Shown in pieces: positions 46,839 to 57,845 of a DNA stretch of 64,000 nt. A model generated the notes under the pieces. It was given only the letters and a program-made list of their open reading frames with translations. It ran no database searches and was not told the origin of the DNA. The translations under genes were made by a program, and so were the position numbers. The stretch lies in assembly GCA_003049465.1 (NCBI GenBank), contig PYSS01000026.1, positions 67,984-131,983 of the forward strand. Direction: 5' to 3'. This DNA is from Magnaporthiopsis rhizophila (taxonomy: Eukaryota > Ascomycota > Sordariomycetes > Magnaporthales > Magnaporthaceae). Numbering within the stretch: the first letter of the stretch is position 1; every line of letters begins with the position of its first letter.

Positions 46839-47256
46839 CTAGCAGCACTCGAGGCAGCACTCACAGCAGTCTCCTATGCAATCGCAGCAGACGCAGCATG
46901 CACAGCAGGCAAGTAAGCCGCCCAGGAAGCCTTTCTTAGCGCCGTCGTCCTTCTTCGGAGGAGGTGCCTGCTGAGGGTACTGCATCGGCGGCTGTTGAGG
47001 AGGATAGTAGCCGCCCGCCTGGGGAGGCGGTGGCGATCCGTAAGACTGTAGGGTTTTTGGCAACCGGGCGTTAGTGAGAACTGGCGGCTGTTGGGTTTCG
47101 AGGGCGGCTGTGAAGGAATGCGCCAGAAAAACAATTTGCCAAAGATAGCAGAACCCACAGCGTCGCATCACATACCTGTTGAGGGTACGAAGGGTAGCCC
47201 TGGGGAGGCGGCGGGCCCTGCGGAGGGCCGCCCTGGTAGTACTGCTGGGCCGACAT
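46839..47256 (-). CDS. CYSTM-type cysteine-rich membrane-anchor protein
   Basis: Exons 47256-47176 and 47045-46839 (GTATGT...CTACAG), 95 residues. The N-terminal half is Pro/Gln/Tyr/Gly-rich (YYQGGPPQGPPPPQGYPSY, YYPPQQPPMQYPQQAPPP), followed by KKDDGAKKGFLGGLLACC and a Cys-packed tail (CCACCVCCDCIGDCCECC). This matches the CYSTM (cysteine-rich transmembrane) family found across eukaryotes in stress-resistance proteins. Members are palmitoylated or thiol-rich and lie in membranes; here a single hydrophobic Cys segment at about 75-95. Its specific role is unknown. It is divergent from the glutaredoxin gene, another thiol-related protein. Confidence 0.85.
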
Positions 47257-48669
47257 TATTATTACTGGCTGTGGTGGTGGTGGTGGTGGTGTTGTTGTTG
47301 TTATTTTCTAGGTTGTTGATGCTTGATAGCTGGCAGGATGAATTCGTGATTCTTAGAAGTCAGAAACGAGAGGATGTGTAAGATTTCTGCGGACGGATTG
47401 CAATACGTCGCGGCTTGGCGGACGTTGGGGAGGAAAGGAGCGAGTAATAAATGAGGAAGGAAAAAAAAAAGGGGAGCGAGAGTGTTTTGGGGAAGGACGG
47501 GTCGGATACGGGAATTTGCTGTCGTAATATCTGAAGGCTCTGCAGTCGGGAGGCGAAGGTGGAGACGGCACACGCATCAGAGAAAGTTCCTTTTGGGAAG
47601 TGTCGCGAGGCCGAATTGCCGGGGACATGGGTCCGGTCTGGACTAGAGGCAGTCAATGGCGGGCTAGTGTACCTGCAGCTCTGCTCGGCGCCTCCGCCAT
47701 TGCACATGTGCCTCCTATTCCCGACGAAGATGGGGGCTGGCTGTGCTGCCGACGCGGCCTCTAAGATGAGCTACGCGGAGCAACCTCGGGAAGGCCATCC
47801 ATGTTTCTATCGTGGCGCTGACTCCAGTGCCCGCCAACCGAGCTTGGGATCTGCCCAACGCTGCCCCATTGTGCCATCGGTTGACGACGCTTGTCTTCCC
47901 CACACTGGGGCTGTCAGGTGCTTGGGAAAACAAACCACTTGTGTGAAATGGGACGAAAGGAACTTGGATGTGCATCTGCACTTGTCGTCGTAACCATTGT
48001 GGCTCGGCGTCTCGTTTGGTGTGCCGCCCATCTGGGAGGGTGGTATTAGTGCCAGGTTCCATTGCCGAAGCCGACCGACTCCTCAGACAGGTTGGACGAC
48101 CAACAAGGCGGCGCGAATCTAGAGAGGTCAAGGGATACTTCGCATACAGACCCACGAATCGAGGCACAGACTGCCATAACATTTGGAAGACAGTGCTATC
48201 ATATGAACGAGACTATTGGGCAGGAAAGGAACCTTCTCGAGACCTGTGCCTCGAAATGGCATAGGAGAGCAAACCAGACCACCCGCGGGCAGCGGTATTG
48301 ATTACCTTATTCAACGACCATATTCCAAATGTTGAATGCTCACTTCCACTCGCGCAGTATAGAGGTTTGAGGTGTGGCTTGTGCCTGGAGGCGAGTGAGT
48401 CGCAAAATGGCGCAATTGGCACATTGCGCGCTCCAATGACGAGATGAGCTCCAATGGAGGGGCTCGATGATTTATAAGTGTGGCGGCGGGGCAGTAACTT
48501 TGCCTTCAGCGACACAAAACTCGATTGCGCATCTATCAGCTACCTATCGTCGCAGCCGCAGCAGAGACGGCGCGCACGACTCACGAGACGTTGGGTTTGT
48601 TTCTTTTCGTCCTTTCGTTTTTTCTCTCGACCCGTTCGCCTTCGCCGAGCGACGACGACGACGACAGCC
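47257..48669. promoter_or_regulatory. Divergent intergenic region, CYSTM/GRX genes
   Basis: 1413 bp between head-to-head genes. Contains two CCAAT boxes and a TATAAG upstream of GRX (listed separately). GT-dinucleotide-like repeat lies near 47268-47302. No gene recognised. Confidence 0.45.
48433..48477 (+). promoter_or_regulatory. CCAAT doublet and TATA-like box upstream of GRX3/4
   Basis: CCAAT at 48433-48437 and 48451-48455, then TATAAG at 48472-48477, about 195-240 bp upstream of the glutaredoxin ATG. The spacing is promoter-like. In Aspergillus the CCAAT-binding complex with HapX regulates iron genes; use of these boxes here is inferred. Confidence 0.45.
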
Positions 48670-49573
48670 ATGTCTACCATCAAAAACATCACAAGCGTGG
48701 AGGAGTGGGAGGCGCACCTTGGCGCCCTGCCGCCGACGACCCTCCTGATCATTTACTTCCACGCTCCATGGGCGCCGCCTTGCGCCCAGATGGCCACGGT
48801 CCTCAAGACCCTCTCTGCCGAATACCCCGTGGCCGACCCGCCTGCGACGTCGTGGGTCGCGCTCGACGCCGAGGACCTCAGCGAAGTCAGCGAGACGTAC
48901 GATGTAACCGCCGTCCCCTTCGTCGTGCTGTCGCGTGGTGGAAAGGTGCTCGAGTCCGTCAGCGGAAACAGTGCCCAGCGAGTCCGCGACGCCATCGAGG
49001 CGCATGCTGGTGGCACATCCTCTTCCTCTACAGCGCCCGCCGGTGCCACGGCCGATTCGACGACGACCGCCCCCGCAAATGGCGATGCTACCGCCACGAC
49101 GGACGCACCACCACAAGATCCAGAGAAGCAGAAGGAGGAGCTGTTCAAGCGGCTGGGAGATCTGGTCAAGGCGGCGCCGGTGATGCTTTTCATGAAGGGC
49201 ACGCCAAGCTCCCCGCAGTGCGGCTTCTCGAGGCAAATTGTCGCCATACTGAGGGAAAACTCGGTCAAGTACGGCTTCTTCAATATCCTAGCCGACGACG
49301 AGGTCAGGCAAGGCTTGAAGGAATTCGCCGACTGGCCTACCTTCCCGCAATTATGGGTCGACGGTGAGCTGGTCGGAGGTCTGGACATTGTAAGGGCGAC
49401 AGCGATCCCCACTCGGACTCACCCGAACTTCATATCCCGTCTTAGTGTGGCAGAAACGCTAACCCGAAGACACAATTCTGGGGTTGCAGGTCAAAGAAGA
49501 GATCGCAAATGACGCCGATTTCTTCAAGGCGTATAGCGCCAAAGCCCCCGGCGATGCCGCAGTTGAGCCATAG
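48670..49573 (+). CDS. GRX4: Monothiol glutaredoxin GRX3/4 (thioredoxin-glutaredoxin fusion)
   Basis: Exons 48670-49389 and 49490-49573, 267 residues. Domain order: a thioredoxin-like domain (about 1-110) with WAPPC (34-38) instead of the usual WCxPC, an Ala/Thr-rich linker (115-150), and a glutaredoxin domain (about 155-260) with the monothiol site CGFS (184-187). WPTFPQLWVDGELVGGLDI is the glutathione-binding region. Grx3/4 proteins bind [2Fe-2S] clusters as homodimers or with BolA, deliver iron and sense iron status by inactivating iron-responsive transcription factors. The loss of the first Trx cysteine leaves only Cys38, as in fungal homologues, so no dithiol activity is expected from that domain. 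The intron splits the last 27 residues. Confidence 0.93.
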
Positions 49574-52500
49574 TGTCAACACCATCACTCAAGGCCTCCC
49601 ACAAAGAAATGGCATTTTGGGAAGGTCGTCTCGGAGAGAGTTCACATCGCCCCGGACTGCCTCTCCTTCTCCCAGCCCCATCACTCAGCCGGTCTTTCGG
49701 GCATGATCAAAACCAAACATTCCGGCTGGGTCGCCGGATGCGGAATTCGCGGAGGACTCATTCTGAGGATACCCGGCGTTGCTGGCGCACCCTCGGTATA
49801 TGCTTGCCACAGAGGAAAATAGAAGCGGAGGATTTCAAGTGGTATTTGGGAAGAAGGCGTTTGACTGCAAATCAACCAGACCCATGACGTGGCTCATAGG
49901 CTATGGAATCGCAATATCTGTGGTTCGGGGTTCTGTCGGGCAGTTGTCCTGCGCGGAGTGAGCCCAGACTCGGACATCAACAATGAAGATGGCGGCTAGT
50001 TCATCATAGATTCTGGGACGGAATAGTAGCGCAAAGTCGGGGAGTAGACGTGCCATAATGAAGAAGGTCGAGCTGCTACCGGAAGCCGGCGAGGACTGCG
50101 CCCCTGGAAAAAATCGGAATGGATCATGTTTAGTGCCTGGACACCTGCCTTATGATTGAGCAATGGATGGGAGACAGTGATGGCAGGTATTTGGGTGCCA
50201 TTGTGCCAGGGTGCCAATATATGGACTAATCTGGGAGGCCACGGTACTCTACCTTGGCGTGCTTGAGATGCCAATGCCTAGGCCACATAGATCTCCAAAT
50301 TGGTTTACAACGTAAAAGAGACCAACGATAGGTACCTCCAGGTACTTGACATATAAATAGGTACCTCGGTATGCAGGCAGTTGGAACTCCCCACTATGGA
50401 CTCTGTATGTTATGCTGCGGCGTGAGTCACCAGCGTTGCCTGCTCTGGCGATTAATCAGCACAGAGGACGGTCAAGCCGTCCCGCGCATGAGAAGTGGGG
50501 AGGGCGGTACTTTGGAGACGTAAGCCTGCAGGCCAAAAGCACGTCTTGCAGTTAGTGCCTTCTTACATATTCTTCTGCGTGGTTTCGACAGGTCCCCCCT
50601 CGGCCACTACTCGAAAACAGGAATCTGGATGGTATGCCTTCGGACGTCGCCGAATTTCGTCTGCTTGCCGGCAGCTGCAGGACACACATGGCTGCTGCTG
50701 CAGTGGCCAGTAGGAGTTCATGGGAGCAAAAGTCGAAGCCGAATGTTTGTGGTGCTGTGAGGTGGTAATTGAGATGTAGGAGGTACGTTCTTGGGACTAA
50801 TGCATGCCGCACAGCCGGCACTGCAGACAATGACAAGCTGCTAGCGATTGACGATATCCTAGTAATGACGAAATCCAAATTGCTGGCCTAAAGTTCAGCC
50901 TCCCGTCAGGTCGGGCTGGTGGCAGATCGTGGGCTGCCTTCCCGCCAGCCCTGCAACCCCGCAGCGTTAGGATCAGGGGTGTTCGCACCGCCTACGACCA
51001 CTGATTGTTAATCCCGCTAACACCGAGTACCAGGCACCTCAGGGTGACATGATGGATCGACTTATGTCACGTCTTTGAAGATTGTACCTACGCTTGCTCC
51101 AGCCACCGTCTGACAAAAACACCACGCGATGTCCGACCATTCTTCGGAAACCGGATCTCTGTTTTGTTCCTCCTCCTCTCCGTTGCCCCGTCGCGCAACC
51201 TCAAGCCGCAACGTTCAAGCCGAGTCGCCTCCGGGCGCTTTGTCCTGACAAACAACCAGCATAACTGACAAAACAGGGATCCCCACCCTGTCGCCTCTGC
51301 TAGTGGGGGGCTGACGGCGCGGCCGATTTCAACTTTCTCACATCTGGTCGCTTGGCCGTCGCTACTAACCTCGCTGCCCGAGTCGCTTTCTTGCGCGCGC
51401 CTGCTTTTCTGAGCGACCGCGCGAAGGAAACTGTCATCGCACCTGTGAGTCCTATCGCGACTGTCCCGTCTCTCCCGCGCGACGGTGCCACCGGGACCTG
51501 GGTGGGTTGCGCTCGCCTATCTCCTCTGATCGGCCCCTGAGGAAGGATGCCCGTCCTCTCTCCGGCACGATCGCGAGGCCGGGACTAACATTGGATAGAC
51601 CTCTTAGTAAATGACAGATATCGTCTATCTATTTCCTGGTGGTAGCTAAGCGTGCCTCAGCTGAATACCCCCGCCCCTGGCTGCCCACCATCCACGTCCC
51701 GAGAGCGCCGCGCTACCAGCATCTGCTTGAACGGCGCATATTTATTTGCCACACTGCGCCCGGCGGTGGTGGAAGTTTGAAAAAGGGCCGAAGAGGAGGT
51801 CACAGGAAACGCGCGCGCGAGGCTCCTGGCGGGCATTGCTCCTGTTGCGCCACACTGTCCGTTCAGTCGTGTATACAGACAGCCGAGCATCCGGAAAGTG
51901 CCCGCTGACCCGCGCTCCCCTGGAGGACATCTGTTTGGTCCCAAGCCACTACCTCGGCTTGCGATCCCCATCATCACTACCCGGAAGAGCTAGGTGGGGG
52001 TACTTTTATTGCTCGCAAGGAGATCCGCATCTGCCGGCGTGGCAGTCAGCGCAGCTGTGGCTGGCCAACGAGAAGGCTGCTTGCGCTGTATCGGTCAGAT
52101 ATTCGTCGTGGGTGTGTTGCCTCGGCGGCTCAGGCTGGCTAGCGGTGGCGACCAAACAAAGAAGGAGGAGGAGCAGATCTTGAATCGACCATAGTCGGGA
52201 CCCGATAGAGGCGGGTGAGGCTCACCTCTCACGTCTGCCGAGAAGACTGAACCTCGGGGCAGGCATCCTGCGACACCCTGTCTCCAGCCATCCCACAGGA
52301 GCCGGTCCGACTTCTCTATCCTGATCCTGACCGCAGCTTCGCGGAGCTCCCCTGTAGCTTCTGCAGCTTGGGTCTATCTCCGCCGCCGTCAGCTCTAAAG
52401 CCACGCCAGGGAGGCGCGCAGCTTGGAAGAGGCGGGTCTCTGTCTGCATGCGTGACCCCGGCCTGCATTATTACGACGACCGGCCGAGAAGCTGGCACCC

Positions 52501-52708
52501 AATCACTCAGGGGGCTGGTGAGCCCATGAGCGGCAACGTGGCGGGTTCTTCAATATTATATGAGAAGGAGGCTAGGGCCAGTCCGGTCTACAGAACCGCT
52601 CCAGCCACGCTCTCGTAAACTCCGGCACGATTACTCATTTTTGCCCTCTCTCGCCGACAAACATCTCCTCCCGCCCCGGGCTTTGTTCTCGTATAAATCT
52701 GTCACACG
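49574..52708. other. 3.1-kb gap before the zinc-cluster regulator
   Basis: 3135 bp between two + strand genes. Includes AGGTACCT copies (50330 and 50359), a possible 5' UTR intron (51445-51607) and GTATAAAT just before the ATG (52691). Long 5' regions are common for fungal regulators. No gene recognised; the many short frames are scattered and unlike any family. Confidence 0.45.
51445..51607 (+). other. Candidate 5' UTR intron of the zinc-cluster gene
   Basis: GTGAGT at 51445, CTAAC branch-like site at 51584-51588 and TTAG ending at 51607: strong signals at plausible spacing (163 nt). It lies 1.1 kb upstream of the ATG, so it needs a transcript to be accepted. Confidence 0.3.
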
Positions 52709-55700
52709 ATGACCCCCACACCTCCGTCGACGACGCCCTCCTCGGGAGGACACTCCCCTGAGGAGCAGTTCCGAGTGGTCCGGAAGAGGAACCGCGTGCC
52801 TCTTAGCTGCTATCCATGCAGAACTAGAAAGTCAGTTTTAGCCATCTATCCCTGCTCATCTATCTCTCTACCACACCCTGGCGGGATTCACAGCTCAGAA
52901 GGCTTCCACAGGGCTGGTTTACCTCGTCCTGATTCGTTTCCCTCCCACACATCGGCTGTTCCTTGCTCCCCTGACACTCCCAGTGCGGCAGTTCGCTACG
53001 GTCCATAGCTGTGTTCAATCCTCGAGCTAGAAACGCTAACATTTCCGTGCTCTCTCTCTCTCTCTAGGCTGTAAGAACACGATTATTTCGGTAGTGGCCC
53101 GCAGAGGGAAGTTTTGTCGCTTACAAACCATACCCTGGATCTAGGAAATGTGACAGGAGTCACCCATGCAGCAACTGCGTCAAGCGGGAGGGTGCGGATA
53201 CGAGCGGCTGCTCGTACGCATCACCTGCGACACGTAAAAAGAACCAAAGTCAAGGCACAACGAGCCCGGATGACATGCAGAACCGTATTGACCGTTTAGA
53301 AGGCCTAGTATTAGCACTCATGCACGGCGGCGCTAACCTGGAAGCGTCGGGGGCGGCGGCCGCCACCACTGCTTCCTCGAGCGTGTCGGCTCCGCACACG
53401 GGCGCGACGCCGGCGACAACGACGACCGACGGGACGTCCTCGGCACGAAACGACAAATGCACCAATCTCGACGACACAAGGGAGGACGGCGACGACGATA
53501 GTGACATCGAGAACGGGCTCTCGACTTCGCTCGGGTTCCTCAAGGTCGATCAGGAGAAGGGCAAGTCGATATACATTGGGCAGGAACACTGGCACAGCAT
53601 CCTGGTGGGAATTTCCGAGGTCAGGAGCTACTTCAACAACCACAAAAAGGACCTCGAAAACAGCTACGAGAAGGTGCTCAAGAGCAAACCGCCCTCGGCC
53701 CTCCACGGGCTTTCTCTCCTGCTAGGCACAGAACCTGCGCGCGAGGTCGAGCTGCGGGCAGAGCTGCCGCCCAAGTCGAGCGTGCTGACGCTTTGCGGGC
53801 GGTATTTCAACTCGATGGACAACGCCGTCAACATTGTGCACGCACCCACGTTCTACCGGATGCTCCAGAAACACTGGGAGGACCCATCCAAGACGCCAAT
53901 CATGTGGCTAGGCATGCTCTATTCCATCCTGTGCCTGGCCATGCTGAGCTACCACAAGGTTGGCGACGAGCCGGCCGAGTGGAAGGGCCGTTCGCTCGAG
54001 CTAGCGGCCGAGTATCGGATGAGGACAGTTCAATGCCTTGTCACGGGCGACTACACGAAGCCGAGCGAATACACGGTTGAGACGTTGATACTGTATAAAT
54101 TCGGCGAATTCTCTTCCCTGTACGATGCCGACGTGGGCTTGTGGATGATAAGCGCCTTGACCACGAGAGTGGCCATCAGGATGGGATACCATCGGGATGC
54201 CAAGTGGTTTCCATCCATAACACCGTTTCAGGGTGTGAGTGCTCAACCACCTATCGCCAGTAACTGCTTCATGTGGCCAAGAGATTCGGGAGGCTGATAC
54301 GCTGACGATTTTTTATTTGCCCTTGTAGGAAATGAGACGACGCACGTGGGCACTGATCAGGATGTGTGACATCATGTTTTCACTCCAAGTCTCTCTTCCA
54401 GCCATGATCCACGACGAAGACTGCGACACGCAGCTCCCCAGCAACATTTTTGACGAAGAATTCGGGCCTGACACCAAGGTGCTGCCGCCGTCGCGTCCAC
54501 GCACCGACCCGACGCCAATGGCATACATGATCGCCAAGGTGCGGCTAGGGCTGGAGCTGGGCAGGATCATGCAGGCAACGACGAGGATTGGCGTGCAGGT
54601 GCCGTACGATGAGATCCTTCGCCTGGATGCCAGGCTGCGAGAAGTTGCTGCCGAGCTGCCTCCGCATCTGAAGCTTCAGCCCCTCGAGGGCTCGCACGAC
54701 CCGCTCACCCTCATCATCGCCCGGCTCAACATCGACATTCTCGTGCAAAAGATCTTCTGCCTGCTGCACCGCAACTACCTGCCGCGGTCGAGGAAAAACC
54801 CGCGGTACGCACACTCGCGGCGCACGGCCATCGAAGCGTCCATGGAGACGCTACGCCACCTAGAGACGATGCACAGGGAGTCGCGAGGCAACGGGAGACT
54901 TAGGTCAATGCGGTGGTTCTTCACGTCGGTCGCCACAAGAGAGTTTCTCTTGCCGGCCATGCTCGTCGGGCTCGACCTCCACTACGACAACATGGCGGAG
55001 AAGTCGGGCCACCGCCAGGACTCGCAGGGGCTGTTCTTCTGGACCCCTCAACAGCGGCTCCAGATGGTCAACACGCTCGAGGTGACACGGCAGATCTGGG
55101 ACGGGCTGAAGGACACGTCGGTGGAAGCATTCAAGGCGTCCAACGTACTCCGAATTCTGCTCGAGAAGATCAAAAGCCCGACACCAGCCCCAAGCGTCAC
55201 AGACCAAGACAGCGCGGCGGCGGCGGCGGCGGCGGCGGGACAGGACGGCATGGGATTATTTGGCGGATCGTCCAGCGCGGAGCTAAGGCCTGAGCACTCG
55301 GCAGCCATGACGTTGGGCATGCTCTCGGGCGGCGGCGGCCTGTCACCAAACACGGCAGCCATGCTCGACCCTATGCAGAGTCCAGGCGGGGCGACGACAT
55401 ACGCGGCCCCGCCAGCGATGGATGTGGGTGACGAAGAGTCTGGACAGGCACCAACGGCCATGTCGCCCGACTTCAACATGGATGTGTTTGCGGGAATCAA
55501 CAACACGGCGTCTCCGTTCACGTCCCTGATGAACGCGGGGAGCGCAATGGATTTTTCCTCGACGGCCGGGTTTGACTGGGTAGGCGGAATATCATACTGC
55601 TGTCCAAGAGTAAACTGGTCTGGGTTGGCTGACACTGACACTCGTTTGATTTGCTCGCAGGATGCCTTTGAGAGCTATGCGCAGACGGCAAACTTTGCCC

Positions 55701-55834
55701 CGGACAGTTTCCAGTTCATCGGTTCCGTGGCCCAGATACCGGGCGAGTCGACGACGGACGGCAGTTCGAGCTTTGCGTTCAACAGCCCCAACGGACCGGA
55801 GGGAGAGGCATCAAGAGAGTATGAAAAGAAATGA
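52709..55834 (+). CDS. Zn(II)2Cys6 transcription factor with fungal-specific domain
   Basis: Exons 52709-52830, 53068-53070, 53145-54234, 54329-55579 and 55661-55834; 879 residues. Zinc cluster: Cys34-x2-Cys37-x6-Cys44-x5-Cys50-x2-Cys53-x10-Cys64 (VPLSCYPCRTRKLKC..). The 3-nt second exon supplies Leu42 and is needed for the six-residue spacing. A Lys/Asn-rich linker and likely coiled coil (MQNRIDRLEGLVLALM) follow. The fungal-specific regulatory domain is clear (LCGRYFNSMDNAVNIVHAPTF, GMLYSILCLAMLSYHK, EMRRRTWALIRMCDIMFSLQ). The C-terminal third is Ala/Gly/Pro-rich and probably an activation region. It should bind DNA in the nucleus, often at CGG triplets; the target genes are unknown. No adjacent gene hints at a pathway. 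Confidence 0.9.
53068..53070 (+). other. 3-nt micro-exon GCT in the zinc-cluster gene
   Basis: Sits between TCTCTCTAG (intron 1 end) and GTAAGAACAC (intron 2 start). Split codons on both sides: AA+G gives Lys41, CT+G gives Leu42. With it, the second and third Cys are six residues apart as in the family rule; skipping it keeps the frame but leaves five. Confidence 0.8.
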
Positions 55835-56356
55835 TTGCACATGTGTCAGGGGCCTTTTGTTTTCATATTTGGGAAAAACGACTGGGACAGCAACAAAGGG
55901 ACGCCTGCTATTGGATTGGAATACATGAAACGCAGTGGACTCGCTGTTTTTAGACCTCGAGACATCTTGAGTAAATGGTTTTTGCTTTTGTCTTTGCATA
56001 AACGCCAATCATTATATACCCAGATTATTTAGTCGCATCTTAGTTGGGCAAATCAGCAAACATCTCTGCTCAGAGCCGTTGGCAGCCATTGGATCGGGCC
56101 TAGGGTCGTTGTGAATATGCAAAAATGCACTACCTGTGAAGTTATCCATGGAGGTACCTTAGTGCTCTGTGGTTGATAAGATAGCAGCTGCATATGCGCC
56201 GCCGGAAGCGGGGCGATGACGAGTGTCCGCTCCGCCCTGCAAGCCCGACCGCGACGGGACAGCGAACCGACGAATCCAGCTCGACCGCCTTCCCCAACTG
56301 CGACCGAAAAAGAGACAACCGACCGAGAGCTGCTCTTCTCCAGCCAGCCAGTCGTC
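55835..56356. promoter_or_regulatory. Intergenic region before VPS37
   Basis: 522 bp between same-strand genes. Holds AGGTACCT (56152-56159). An in-frame upstream ATG (56216) could extend the VPS37 N-terminus by 47 residues; I prefer the later ATG since the extension is Arg/Ser/Thr-rich and unlike the family. Confidence 0.45.
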
Positions 56357-57329
56357 ATGTACTCTGCACCGCCAGTGCCCCCGCCCAAGCCGGGGAGCCA
56401 CGAAGCCAGCCGCATGGGCACGCCGGCGGCGGCGTCGCAGTCGCTGCGCCCGCCGCCGTTCGCCGCCGACCCGGGCAGCAGCAGCAGCAGCCAGCCCGAG
56501 GCCGCATCCAACACGGCGCAGGGGCAGGGGCATGTCGCGCACCCGGAGCCGGTTCCCGACGACCCTGGCGACCAGTGGCTGCCCAAGATGCTGGAAGACA
56601 AGTCGTGCGTTTCTCCTTTCTATGCCAACCCCACCCCATCCCATCCCATTCCCATCCACTCCATTAGCCTCTAACAAAGCAACAACAACAACGACGACGC
56701 AACCCGAACGCAGAAAACAAGACATCGCCGAAATCCTCTCCTCCCCCAAACTCCTCTCGGCCCTCACGCACGCGCCCGACACGGCCCACCCGTCGCTAAC
56801 GTCCAGCCGCGCCACGCTGCAGACGGCGCTGGCCGCCAACGTCGATCTGGCGCGGCACCTGGCGTCCGCCGAGGCGCGGCTGGCGGGGGCGCGCGGGGCA
56901 GCGCAGGCGCAGCTGGTCAGCACGTGGGCGCTGGAGAGGCAGTGGCACGCGCGGGTGCGCGACGTGGACGCGGCGCTGGCGCCGTTCGCGCCCGACGGGC
57001 TGTACCTCCGCCTCGCGCAGGCGTGTCTGGAGCAGGCGGCTGTCTGTGACGCGTTGGAGGAGAGCTTTTTGGACCAACACCAGCACCAGCACCAGCGCCA
57101 GCGTCGTCGCAACGATATCGATGACGATGGTGACGAAGACGACAATGACGGCGGCGGCGGCGGCGGCCGACGGCGGCGTGGCGGCGGTGGTGGGGACAAC
57201 GACGCCCACGCGACCGAGAGGGAGACGCTCGACTGGGTGCGTCAGTACCGCGAGGCGAGGAAGCTGTTATACCTACGGCAGGAGCGCAAGGAGAGGTGGG
57301 ACGAGGGGCGCGTCGGAGGCTGGCGCTGA
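56357..57329 (+). CDS. VPS37: ESCRT-I subunit VPS37 (Mod(r) domain)
   Basis: Exons 56357-56604 and 56714-57329 (GTGCGT...CGCAG), 287 residues. A Pro/Ser-rich leader (1-75) is followed by the helical Mod(r) domain: WLPKMLEDKSKQDIAEILSSPKLLSAL, then a long coiled-coil (ALAANVDLARHLASAEARLAGARG) and a C-terminal helix (WVRQYREARKLLYLRQERKERW). Vps37 is a core member of ESCRT-I with Vps23, Vps28 and Mvb12, sorting ubiquitinated cargo into multivesicular endosomes. A low-complexity insertion (DQHQHQHQRQRRR, DDDGDEDDND, GGGGGGRRRRGGGGG) at about 240-260 interrupts the coiled coil and is unlikely to be functional. VPS1 in the same window also serves endosome-vacuole traffic, but they are not neighbours. 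Confidence 0.83.
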
Positions 57330-57845
57330 GAGCATCCGCTTTCTTTCGCACAAGTCAGCGGGCGATTTAAGCCGTAAATACCAATAAACCAAAACTGGTA
57401 CATAGGTAGACACGAATGCTTTCCGTCCACCAGCAACCAGGTTCCTACATGTTCGCTCGGCTGCCTCGTATTTACCTCCATGTGACAGATTGTCACGACA
57501 ACGACACACTCACGGCTGATCGTTGGGCGCAATTCCGTATTTATTGTCGACGAGACGGCCCCTACCCATGCGCAGGGAAGCTCGCAGGTGGCCCAAAAAT
57601 AACGAGCCTCCTTGCCACCCGCTGAGGCATATTCTAAAAACCTGATCCACCGCAAAAGACCGTGGTCTCGTGTCAAAACAAGTGCGCCGACCTCCCTGCG
57701 CTGCCGAAATGAATCCCCCGGCCAAACTCGTTGGGCTCGGAGGGCGCTTCTAACCAATGAGTAGATAGATCCCCAGCGTGACTTCTAGTAAATCCGTTCC
57801 AACTTTTCATATAGCCCAAAGAGCAACGGGAGTCCACTCCCCATT
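57330..57845. other. Convergent 3' intergenic region, VPS37/unknown gene
   Basis: 516 bp between converging stops; AATAAA at 57383-57388 serves VPS37. No gene recognised. Confidence 0.5.

Noticed and set aside
52831..53144. Direct splice from exon 1 to 53145, skipping the micro-exon
   Set aside because: In frame, but leaves five instead of six residues between Cys 2 and 3 of the zinc cluster.
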